NCBI GenBank assembly: GCA_012934845.2
Contig: WNNJ02003319.1
Span: forward strand, 1-64,000
Direction: 5' to 3'
Length of the DNA: 64,000 nt
From: Pomphorhynchus laevis
Taxonomy: Eukaryota; Acanthocephala; Palaeacanthocephala; Echinorhynchida; Pomphorhynchidae
The translations under genes and the position numbers were made by a program. Positions 41,242-50,822 of this stretch are shown in pieces. The notes beneath the pieces were generated by a model. It was not told the origin of the DNA and made no database searches. It worked only from the letters and a program-made list of their open reading frames with translations. Positions within the stretch are counted from its first letter, which is position 1. Every line of letters begins with the position of its first letter.

Positions 41242-42095
41242 TATTCACAAATGGCAACGAATGTTCGCTCCGTTTTATCTCCGAAAAGACCCTCACATGA
41301 TATATGCGGGTCTATATATCTAAACGAGCCTCTCTTTCTGTCGTCGTTGAGGGACACTCGAAAATAGTGCCAGCTCTGAGAGGAGTCAGCATTGGTTCGA
41401 CCTGAACGTTGTGGCAAACGTTTGTCAACTCTAAGGCAATCATATCGCGAACGCAGTCGTGGCGCATTGACGGTAAGCCTCCGAGCAGACAAGATAGAGC
41501 GTTCTGGAGAGTGTTCGATTGACCGCATTGGCAGCATTTCGGGATGTCCGGGTTCGCTAGTCCATATCGTCGTTGTTGGGTCATCTAACCCAAGACCGCC
41601 ATTTCAGATCTTCATAGAAAGGATAGCAAGCAGTGGATCGCCGTCATTAGAACAGGTAATCCCCAATTCTCGAAAGAAAGCGAGCATTTCAGTCATCAAT
41701 GTTCCGAACCAAAACGAGGAACAGTTGTAACAACGTTGTACATGCTCCCATCTCTGCTTGAAAGACTTTGGCAACGCGAAAAATGCCAATTGAGCTTGGA
41801 AACTGGCAATCTCTCTGAGTTTCGACAAATTGTCGACTAACTTAGACACAACAGACTTGACCGTCTCAGCACAAAATAGATTATTTCCGACCGGAGCGCC
41901 AAGGATTATTAGTCCATCAGGCGATGAGGACAGACACTTATATTTGAAAATCATCCTGACTCTCTTGATATCCGCACCGTTGGTGTACAAATTGCATTTG
42001 TGCGCGTTAATGTAGAACACATATTTAGGGCCGTTGATTTTTAGGAATCGGAATGCCTTGAGCATTTGTTCGGTAGGACCTTCCTAGTCCGTGAA
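41242..42095 (-). mobile_element. R2-type LINE fragment, degraded
   Basis: The minus strand encodes INGPKYVFYINAHKC, LIILGAPVGNN and PKSFKQRWEHVQRC (RT thumb region, 41604-42065). It then carries CGQSNTLQNALSCLLGGLPS with RHDCVRDMIAL (CCHC region) and pieces of the endonuclease domain in other frames. Several frame changes are present, so it is an old copy. Confidence 0.75.
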
Positions 42096-42214
42096 GACTA
42101 GGATGAATATTCAGGACCTTCACCAACTTCTTGTGACACTGTTATTATTTTTTTCAGTTGTTATTTTTCAGACACTATTTTTCATAATAATAATTCTATT
42201 AAAAAATTATATTT

Positions 42215-42690
42215 TTCTAAAAAAATATATTTTCTAGACATTTGTGTTTATAACGTTCATGCTCCATCGTATGCCAATCGAAGCCCTCATATTTTGTTTG
42301 AGTATCATCACAACAGAAAGCAGGCCAAATATTTAGAGCGAGTATCTAAGGTCGATCGTGCTTCATTTATTCCGGTTATTTTTTCATGTTCTGGCGGAAT
42401 CAGTAGAGAGTCATATGCATTGCTTAAGAGAATAGCGTCAATACAGGCTTTAAGAGGGGACAATAACTACAGTGATTGTATCGCTACGTTACGTCGAAAG
42501 ATCGGGTTTGGTCTAATAAAATCAAATTCTTAGTGTTTTCGATGCCGTCGTCAGAGGTCTGAAGAGATATAATTAGAATGTATTTATAATGAGGTCAAAC
42601 TTTTTGTCTAGTATTTGACTATTTGATTTGTCTTATGTTCAATGTAATTTTGTGTAATAAATATTTTCTTTCAAAAAAAATAAAAAAATA
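42215..42690 (+). mobile_element. R2-type LINE, 3' end fragment
   Basis: The plus strand encodes the endonuclease C-terminal part (FEYHHNRKQAKYLERVSKVD, FIPVIFSCSGGISRE, RGDNNYSDCIATLRRKIGFG) ending at 42533. A 3' untranslated part with AATAAA near 42657 and an A-rich tail follows. About 120 bases before it (42096-42214) hold nothing I can name. Confidence 0.8.
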
Positions 42691-42724
42691 TTATTATTAA
42701 AAAATAATATTATTAAAAAAATAT

Positions 42725-43225
42725 GGACAGGGAATTGTGGAAATCGGAAATGCCATGTTTGCTCCGGTGACGTTCTCGAGCGCAAATGAAATTGGACCAG
42801 AAGCGGACAAGTTACTGAAATTTATCGCAAGAAAGAGGGCGGATCGAGGAATCTCAAATTATCCACGAGAAATACGACAACTGCGCGCGAAAGTGAGCAT
42901 CACGTTGGCGTCCCTAGCATCATTGTGCTTCCGCGCTACAAGACATCCAGCACCAATTTCGATTTGGGCACAGTTCGGATGCAATTGCGAATCTTAAGTC
43001 TAATGATTAATAAGTCCAATGATAGCATCATTGTGCATTCGCCCTAAAAGACATCCAGCACCAATTTTGATTTGGGTAAGTTCGGATGCGATTGCGAATC
43101 TTGAGTCCAATGATTAATAAGAACTGATTAATAAGAATATTGAGGACAAAATATGACTACTAATAGGCCCATTTGCGGGAAACAAATTTTGTAATTGTCA
43201 CAAGAATATATATTACATAAAAAAA
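42725..43225 (+). mobile_element. R2-type LINE, 3' end fragment
   Basis: The plus strand encodes VEIGNAMFAPVTFSSANEIG and RGISNYPREIRQLRAKVSIT, ending at 42997. Two overlapping copies of the end of the frame follow (a repeat of about 80 bases around 42940-43100). GGCCCATTTGCGGGAAAC lies at 43166-43183, then a tail. Confidence 0.78.
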
Positions 43226-43239
43226 TTAAAAAATAAATG

Positions 43240-44360
43240 CCGAAAGATGCACTTGTCATAGTCAGTGATAGGGTCACCACCAAACCGGTGAGCGAGGCAC
43301 AGATGATATATCCATGGACGATGCATATCGTCAAGTTATCCTATGGAAACCTAACCTATACAGCCTTCCAAAATGTAATACTAGCTATGATTTTGTAAAA
43401 AACTTTGACTGGGCTGTACTCGATCACAGCATCCAATCGTGAAATCACCAAGTCAACACTCAGGTAGATAGCGTTTTGTCAAGTGGTTCTACAAGCCATT
43501 GGAAAAAGTAAAACAAGAGTAATCAGGACAAATTCGATTCAATTAGCATCAAGCCTAGCCGACTTTGCAATTGCTATAGCAACAGCTACTCTGCGGCCAG
43601 GGAATTTGAAAGCCTTCACAGCAAGTAAACTAGTGCCCCTTGACAAGAATGCCGGGATACGTCCTATAGGGATTGTTGATGTGTCTCGCAGAATAATAGG
43701 CAAAGTCCTTGCTAAACGAATATCCATCGATCTTCAAGCTGTCTCGTCCTGCATTCAGTTATGTTCCGGTCAGCGCTGTGGTACTGAGGCTGTTGTCCAC
43801 TCTGTTCGGAAGCTGTACGTGGAAAACAATACATCGTGTATCCTTCAACTCGATGCTACTAATGCATTAAATTGCATTAACCGATCACTAGACCTAGAAA
43901 ATATCAATTATGTTTGCCCCTCCCTATCAACCGTCATCCACAACATCTATGGGGATCCAGCTACACTCCTAGTAGAAGATGAGTTTATATACTCGCAAGA
44001 ATGTTTTACACACGGTGACCTATTGGCAATGATTGCTTTTGCAGCAGACTCCCTCCCACTGATCAACGAATTGCAAACGACAGTTCCACAAGTTGCACAC
44101 CGTTGGTATGCCGATGATGCTCATTGTGTCGGCAGTAATACCGATCTAATGGCGGGTTGGAACTTGATTAAGATCATCAGGCATCATTATGGGTTCTTTA
44201 TAAACGAGGACAAATGCCAACTCTTAGTAAATGAAGATGACCTGACTCGAACGAAGACACATTTTGCCGATTACGGAATTAATAGCAGTATCAGTTTCTT
44301 GGATGTTTCTCGGTGCAAGCATCGCCACAAAACAGAAAGAAAGACAGCAGAAATTTTTTG
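43240..44360 (+). mobile_element. R2-type LINE, internal RT fragment
   Basis: The open frame 43483-44361 encodes GIRPIGIVDVSRRIIGKVLA, LQLDATNALNCINR (motif A), ECFTHGDLLAMIAF (motif B, with His-Gly-Asp instead of the usual Gln-Gly-Asp) and RWYADDAHCVG (motif C). It is cut at both ends: the zinc and endonuclease domains are missing, and Gag-element sequence follows at about 44361. The substitution in motif B suggests decay. Confidence 0.82.
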
Positions 44361-44457
44361 ACTCGCCCCTAATCTACAATCACGGAAAGCTCAACTTCGA
44401 ACATCTGTCTTTCGAGCACAAGCATCATAAGAAACTATGCTACCTGAGCAATAGAAC

Positions 44458-44982
44458 ATGCTGGAGCAAATGATGCATGCCATAGCTCGCCTGGAACGCA
44501 ATGTGCATGATCTGCAATCCAAAGTGCGGACTCAGACAACGGGTAATATAACTATGGCCCCGGTTCAAGAGAACGCCTTTACAAAGGATGATACCGCGGA
44601 GCTTATCACCCGGATTGAAACTGCTTCAAACAACTCGAGAGCCAAACAGCGAGATACACACGAGTTGGCCGCTTATCTTGGGATGCTGAAAGCTATGACG
44701 GACGAAGAGCTGGATTACAATGTGGCAAGAGAATGGTACCAGCTCTTCTTCCGTCGAGTGGTCACTATCTTCATGGCAGTGACACAAGGATGGCAAGCGG
44801 TAGCACCTCAGTTACCTCGTGTGACTGTGGTGGTTGCTGACTTTGCCAGAAGAATAGGCCTAGATCTGAATCGGCCTCAGCAGCTACCTTACGCCCAGCA
44901 TCTTTACTCTCGAGATACCAATAGTCTGGCGGTAAGAACGCAGAACAATAAGCCACAGAACTCAAAGAAAAAGCAAAAATAA
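44458..44982 (+). CDS. Gag/core-like protein, second family, 174 aa
   Basis: This is a diverged homologue of the 640-1176 protein. It keeps RDTHELAAYLGMLKAMTDEE, the EWYQLFFRRVVT segment and GWQAVAPQLPRVT, followed by a Gln/Asn/Lys-rich basic tail. The N-terminus differs but is again coiled-coil-like (IARLERNVHDLQSKV). The start at 44458 is the second of two nearby in-frame possibilities. Strong conservation of the middle block despite divergence elsewhere suggests that the protein was under selection for function while the families separated. The frame is open. Confidence 0.7.
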   Translation: MLEQMMHAIARLERNVHDLQSKVRTQTTGNITMAPVQENAFTKDDTAELITRIETASNNSRAKQRDTHELAAYLGMLKAMTDEELDYNVAREWYQLFFRRVVTIFMAVTQGWQAVAPQLPRVTVVVADFARRIGLDLNRPQQLPYAQHLYSRDTNSLAVRTQNNKPQNSKKKQK

Positions 44983-45370
44983 GAAGAGTTATTGTTTTGT
45001 GTTTGTAAATAAAAAGAATATTGTATTTCTTTTTTTTTCTACCACATGAATAAGCGAGGTCTGTTTTTAAGTTTTGGGTCTGCTAGTATAAGATGAAGGA
45101 ATAAGATTCTATCTGAGGAAACGAGCGCTCAAGTGAGACTGGGGTCAAAAGATCAACCTGCATTTTGAATAGGCGTACGCCCTCAGAGAAAGCAATTTCT
45201 TGTAAAGCTTTCGGGCTAACTGACCTTCTCCAGTACATCTACAAAAAAATTACAGTTCTGATTTGCACAAAAAATAGTAATGAAAATCAAATTGTTCAAT
45301 GCAACTAACAGAGAGAAATATAAATAACCCAATTTCGGAACTCATATATTCACGGCAAGTGATATATGTG
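44983..45370 (+). other. 3' noncoding region of the second-family Gag unit
   Basis: The block GTGAGACTGGGGTC followed by ATCAACCTGCA (about 45135-45165) matches the block in the first family at about 1320-1353. Nothing else is recognised before the Penelope fragment begins near 45371. Confidence 0.45.
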
Positions 45371-46716
45371 CTCGGCATTTAATTGTTGGTCTGCCATGAG
45401 TTGTCTGATCTAAAATATTTTTATTTGTTTTCGCTTAGCCGTGTCAAGAACATTTGCCTCAATAATTATCGTTTCCATCTTATGGTTTTCATTTTCTATG
45501 CAGTGTTTGGCTGCCCCGTCATTTTTCGCTTGTTTATACTTTATGCCGGATCTACGAGTCAAAGCTCGTACATTCATTTGTCCTCCTGTCTGTCCTATAT
45601 ATATCTTTGAACATTCATTGCACATGTTCATATATACTAGTCCTTTGCTCTTGCAATTATTGTGTCCGCGGACATTATATTTAAAGCATGTTACCGGACT
45701 TGTAAATTTTATTGTTGTGGCCATTTCAAGGCAGCACTTGCATCGTCGATCATTGCATGGTTCGCTAAGTCCTCGTTCATGACGGTTTCGTCGGTTTTCA
45801 AGCATATTTTGAATTGTTCGTGCGCTTTTGAATCCAATTATCGGCCGCTTAATTAAGGATCGGCATACTGAGTCTACCTCTTTTATAGCTTCGGCAAGAT
45901 CCTTGTTTAAATTCTCAAATGACGGGTGGTAGTTCAAGGTCGCATAGAAAGCCTTTCCTTTTTCTTTCGGATTTTTGGATAATTTTGTTAGAAGTTTAGT
46001 CCGACTGATTCGTCTAACTGATTCCAACTGTTTCCTTAGAGCTACTGGATCAGTTCCCTCAATGAGGGAACTGATCAGTGGGAAAAGTTCCCGCAATGAG
46101 GGAACTTTTCCCACTGATATCAGATTGAAGAAACGTTTCCCCTCTCCAAAAACTTTAAAAAAAAGTTTTTTTTGTAACCCCTCATGAGTATGAATTTATT
46201 TGAACGTGAATTGATAAGAATGATCGATGATACAATAAGTAAGTTCTTGTCTTATAACAATCTTCATTTAAGTAGTAGAATATGTGAAAAGTGTAGCCGT
46301 AGCCTGGTAAAGAAGAAATATAAGAAAGTTGAAGAAAAGTCTGCATGGCAGTGTATCAATACAGATTGTACAGTTTATAGAAAGATGATTTCTATACGAA
46401 AAGATAGCTTTTCCGAAAACTTATATTTGCCTTTTCTTGATGTGCTTCAAGTTATTATAAAATGGTCAAGTAATATCCCACAATCTGTTATAATTAAAGA
46501 AATGGAAATAGTCCATAAAACTTATAAAAAAATACAAAAGCTACTACCTCTAATTAAAAAATATGACAAGGATGAAATAAAATTCGGTGGCCCCATTCTG
46601 AGGGAACCGAATAATATTCGGTTCCCTCAACGAGGGAACTTTTCCTAATGATATCATTTTGTAGGAACTTTTCCCATAGATCCGAGCTACTTTGCGGTAT
46701 CCACGGCACTGGAAAG
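45371..46716 (-). mobile_element. Penelope-like element, 3' fragment with GIY-YIG domain, split by a Merlin element
   Basis: The minus strand reads VALRKQLESVRRISRTKL, KAFYATLNYHPSFENLNKDL, a Cys-rich stretch (CNDRRCKCC) and the GIY-YIG endonuclease start, GLVYMNMCNECSKIYIGQTG, followed by a shortened C-terminus ending near 45410. The reading continues on both sides of the Merlin insertion (46047-46683) up to about 46716, where Gag-element sequence begins. The RT domain is absent because of 5' truncation. Confidence 0.8.
46047..46683 (+). mobile_element. Merlin-type DNA transposon, 637 bp, internally deleted
   Basis: The ends are GGATCAG... and ...AGATCC, with TGGGAAAAGTTCC repeats inside both. 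The 8-bp target duplication GAGCTACT is at 46039-46046 and 46684-46691. The plus-strand frame 46184-46648 encodes a zinc-ribbon-like N-terminus (CEKCSRSLVKKKY, CINTDCTVY) and MISIRKDSFSENLYLPF. The transposase is cut off at KFGGP, just before the first catalytic Asp. It is thus a non-autonomous derivative related to, but distinct from, the copy at 13737-14879. Confidence 0.88.
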
Positions 46717-47336
46717 CTATGATGCTGAAAGCTATGACGGACGAAAAGCTGGAATACAATGTGGCAAGAGAATGGTACCAGCTCTTCTTCGGTCGAGTGG
46801 TCACTATCTTCATAGCAGTGACACAAGGATGGCAAGCGGTAGCACCTCAGTTACCTCGTGTGACATCCTTGTGTCACTGCCATGAAGATAGTGACCACTC
46901 GACGGGAGAAGAGCTGGTACCATTCTCTTGCCACATTGTAATCCAGCTCTTCGTACGTCATAGCTTTTAGCATCCCAAGACAAGCGGCCAACTCGTGTGT
47001 ATCTTGCGGCTTGGCTCTCGAGTTGTTAAAAGCAGTTTTAATCCGGGTGATAAGCTCCGCGGTATCATCCTTTGTAAAGGCGTTCTCTCGAACCGGGGCC
47101 ATAGTTATATCAGCCGTTGTCTGAGTCCGCACTTTGGATTGCAGATCATGCACATTGCGTTCCAGGCGAGCTATGACATGCATCATTTGCTCCAGCATGT
47201 TCTGTTGCTCAGGTAGCATAGTTTCTGATGATGCTTGTGCTCGAAAGCCTGAGATGTTCGAAGTTGATCGTTCCGTGATTTTAGATAAGGGGCCAGTCAA
47301 AAAATTTCTGCTGTCTTCCTTCCTGCTTTGTGGCAA
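46717..47336. repeat. Fold-back of the second-family Gag gene
   Basis: Gag sequence on the plus strand (46717-46862) turns directly into Gag sequence on the minus strand (46863-47336). The inverted parts pair at 46730-46829 and 46863-46975 around a 33-base spacer. The minus-strand part gives the N-terminal two thirds of the protein (for example MLEQMMHVIARLERN and RDTHELAA-like sequence) plus an upstream in-frame extension. The first family shows the same kind of fold-back at 1-804. Confidence 0.88.
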
Positions 47337-47338
47337 TC

Positions 47339-49112
47339 AGCATAACGTGTTCCCTACGCAATCTCGAAGGACAGCTCAAAATTTGCTTCTTGACTGGGCA
47401 TTAAATCCCTTCGAGCGGCAGAGCAGTAGGGATATTGAGCATAATGGTTGTCAACTCCCTATAGCTCATTTCTCTGCTGAGACTGTCAGGAATCTGATCC
47501 ATCACTCTACAGGAAGAGACCCTGGGATGATGCATGCAATATTCTCGGTGATACCAGATTTATTCCGACCACCACTAAGAGAAATTGCTGATCAGATGTC
47601 AGGAGAAGACTTGTATGCAGTTCTACAACAGAATCTCATACAATTGATGAGGGGACAGCTGACAGTAAACGAGTATCTTGACATACTCAGTCAGCAAAAT
47701 CCTACATCAATAGTCCTAGCGCACCAGGAAATGTTTATAGAACGTGACCTGGATGACATTGATCTTGGATCATTGTTAGGAGAGTTAGTTCGAATACGAT
47801 CTTCATCGTATCAACGACATCCTGAGGTATCTGATGTGGCTAACATTCCTCGACTTTAGAACAAAGTCAGACGCCGAAACATGTACGATCAATCTTCCGA
47901 AAGGGAGTAAGAATCGAAGTCATGCCGGTGAGTTGGCGTCGATGGCGGTCTAACGTGAGTTTAGCACTCACAAAGGTCATTCGATATCACATCAAAAAGC
48001 GTATAATAGCTCCTTTACCACGAAGGACTAAACCACAATTTTGCTTGCGAGTTTTCTTAATATCCAAAAAAGACTCGTATAGGCTGATATATGATGGGCG
48101 GATATGGGATGGGTGTAAAACCCCAGATTTCTATCTGCCTTCCATATATCAAGTTCTTAATAGAGAGAGCATGTGGTATGTAAAGATTGGTATGTTAAGA
48201 TTGACTTTAAGTCAATGTTCTACCAAATACCTTTATGCCCGTCCGATTGGCTAAAAACAGCTTTTGAATACAATGGTATGTACTATCATTATAAAGTTGT
48301 GCCTTTCGGTATACCTTGGGGACCATTTTGGGTGCAAATGGTTGGCAATGACATTACAAATTTCGCTCGAAAACAAGGGGTTGAAGCTTGGACGCATATC
48401 GATGATATGATCCTATCACACAACTCTAAAGCGGTATTAGCTTCAGCAGTTCGTAAGCTTCTGGCTCTCTGCAAAAGTGGAAATCTTACTCTAAATTTAG
48501 AGAAGAGCATTCTTCGTCCCTGCAAGAAATTTACTTTCTTAGGGGGAACTTTGTCGACGAAAGGTGTACAAATTACATCAGATGCGCTATCTCGTTTTCA
48601 GGCGGTGGTGGCGTATCTGCGTATTTTTAAATCACCTATTGATAGTCGCTAAGGTATGCGTTTGATAGGCTTGATAAATTACTATCTACCTTTCTTTTCC
48701 ACTGGGCATAAACTCCTTTACCAGGAAGAGCCATGGGAATCCTGGTTCTTGGAGTGGCTCATTGATAAGGAGCCTCTGACACTACCTAAGCAACAAAAAG
48801 TATGTCACGAAAAGATTTTTGTGGATGCAACCCAGAATCAAATTGGGATTGTTGGCTAGAAGGGAATGTTCACACATATGTCTTGTCATAAGAAATTCCT
48901 ATTTTTGAAGCTGAGTTATTAGCCGCCTAGTGTGGTCATCAGCTATACCCAGACGCTAAAATATACACTGACAATATGAGTGTATACCACTCAGTTCTCA
49001 AAGGAAGGGCAAGAACGGGGCCTATGGGAAACTTGTTCTTACAAGATATGCGTGGTACACCTATACAATAGTTACCAACTGATAAAAACCCGGCTGATAT
49101 ACCCAGTCGTTG
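47339..49112 (+). pseudogene. Reverse transcriptase-RNase H polymerase, second family, fossil
   Basis: This is homologous to 2209-4267 from the middle of the N-terminal domain onward. Parts in order are LFRPPLREIADQMSGEDLYA, VFLISKKDSYRLIYDGR, the RT with VKIDFKSMFYQIPL, VPFGIPWGPFWVQM and HIDDMILSH, and the RNase H with FVDATQNQIG, TDN and PADIPSRW. It lies in the opposite orientation to the neighbouring Gag piece, so the unit is rearranged. It is broken, with several breaks, and is older than the first-family copy. Confidence 0.75.
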
Positions 49113-49330
49113 GTAGCATCCTCTTCCTTTTGCTTGTTTCTTCCTCCGATTGACATCACAGCTATTTCCCACGTAGCTACGTGTCTTCCGTGTCGATACT
49201 ATATAAACTAGCATCACACGCAATGTCCCTCAGTTTCGTTCAAACGTTTTGATTGTCAGTTTCGTTCAAACGTTTTGATTATCAGTCGGACAATAAAAGC
49301 GTTTCTGTTTGCAACTAACTTCCTCGCTAT
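49113..49330 (+). other. 3' noncoding end of the second-family element
   Basis: About 45 bases after the polymerase (around 49153-49198, including TAGCTACGTGTCTTCCGTGT) are strongly conserved with the first family (about 2110-2160 on the minus strand), though they are not obviously coding. TATATAA (about 49200) and a tandem CAGTTTCGTTCAAACGTTTT (about 49233 and 49257) follow, then CGGACAATAAAAG, which has an AATAAA signal. Confidence 0.55.
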
Positions 49331-49600
49331 TCAAACTTCAAGTTTTTGGAATCAAGAGCTATATTGGTAGCTGAGAGGTGAGTTTTTGCTGTTGATATAG
49401 TTTAGTTTATTTATTTTTTATTTTTTATTTTTTTTATTTTTGTTTGTTGTATTTGCTTTTTGTTTTTTGTTTTTATTTATTCATATATATACATCTAACA
49501 TAAGTACAGTTGGAAGGAACTAATTGCCTTAAGCCAGTTGGGAAGAGAAAATCTTCTTCCCAGCTGGAGGAAAATTTAAAAAATAGAAAAAGAATCTTCA

Positions 49601-50715
49601 GTGCAAAATAGGCTCTTGCATATAAAGCAAGACTCTTTTGCACTTAAAGTAACATGTAAAGAAAACCATAATCTAAACAAAAAAATAAGAGAGATAGAGA
49701 GGGAAATAAGAAAAACTGTTCGAGGAGAAATCTTCGAACGGTTTTTCAAAAGAGATAATTTCTACCGAATCTCTTTCAAAAGCTTAGCTTTGAAAGATAA
49801 ATTCAAAGCGGCTTTAGTTGGAGAAGAGGGTATAGAAATTATCGACATTTCTCCACAAGTGACGGCCATCCTTAGGGATGTGCCGTCATTTGCGGAGAAA
49901 GAAGATGTTGGTGAATTCTTACATCAATATGATGTAAGGATTCTGAAAACATGCAAATCATACAATCAATCATATAGTTCCTTTCTTTTGAAGGGAACTA
50001 TATGTAGTTTGAAAAAATTAAAAGATGGAGGCAGCATCTGCGGACATCGAATATCTGTAAAGATATTCGACGAAGACGATGCTGCCTTTCGGTATCCGCA
50101 GTGTTATAGATGTCAGCGCTGGGGACATTTTTCAAACATATGTCGAGAAGTGTCACCGCGTTGCGTCCACTGCGGAGAAGAACACGAAACACAAGCATGT
50201 GGAAATAAAAATAGGCCGACATGTGCAAACTGTAGGCAACCTCACAAGGCGTACTCACACGTTTGTCCAGAGTTCAAGTCTTACTTGGCATGGGTAAACA
50301 GTGAGAACAAGAAGGCTTGTGAGGATGCTCAGTCCTACCTTAGGGCAGCCAAAAGTCACTCTCTGGATCAACACGCTGGACAAGCAGCGATGCTGATCGA
50401 GAGAGTACTTACTCTTGAAAAAGAAATGGCTGCCTTAAGGCAGGAAAATGCAAAATTAAAAAAAGATGCTGTAATCCACGAATCCGATTTGAAGAAATTC
50501 AAATCGGAGTTGAACGCAACAACATTACGCAAATACAAATCGTTGAAACAGGAGAAAGACAAGTCATCGATTTCGGTGACTACTTTTAATCGTTTCAACG
50601 ATTTGTCACAAATACAAGGCCCTCAGAATGAGGACAATAATAATTGTTCAGTAGAATCGACGGATTCTGAGGGTCTTTCGATTAAAGCGCCAGGGACTAC
50701 TATAAAGATGCTGAC
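49601..50715 (+). CDS. LINE ORF1 protein (Gag-like, three zinc knuckles), main part
   Basis: The frame is open from about 49577 but has no clear ATG, so the start is uncertain. A basic helical N-terminus leads to an RRM-like region (AILRDVPSFAEKEDVGEF, RISVKIFD). Three zinc knuckles follow: CYRCQRWGHFSNIC, CVHCGEEHETQAC and CANCRQPHKAYSHVC (residues about 168-226). A coiled-coil segment comes next (MLIERVLTLEKEMAALRQEN). The same frame resumes at 54677 beyond the Gypsy insertion and ends at TAA 54789-54791. R1-clade LINEs carry this set of knuckles. The protein would package element RNA. Confidence 0.8.
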
Positions 50716-50799
50716 TGTAATGATACTTACCTTTTGACTTGTTATTATAGATGTATTAGAATAAAGCCTATTCTTCTCTGCTTGAATTTACTCGGTACA
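50716..50799 (+). repeat. Left LTR, 84 bp
   Basis: It is very short for an LTR. If the 14-base complementarity marks the RNA 5' end, U3 would be about 36 bases (50716-50751) with TTATTATA near the start site, and R/U5 would be the remaining 48. Confidence 0.9.
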
Positions 50800-50800
50800 A

Positions 50801-50814
50801 TTTATTCTAATACA
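50801..50814 (+). other. Putative self-priming primer-binding site
   Basis: TTTATTCTAATACA (50801-50814) is the exact reverse complement of TGTATTAGAATAAA inside the LTR (50752-50765). No TGG start, the usual tRNA 3' end match, is present. This is the arrangement known from Tf1/sushi-type elements, where the RNA's own 5' end primes reverse transcription. Confidence 0.75.
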
Positions 50815-50822
50815 CTGTTACC

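Noticed and set aside
45441-45782. Plus-strand frame over the Penelope fragment
   Set aside because: It is a shadow. The minus strand carries the recognisable GIY-YIG domain.
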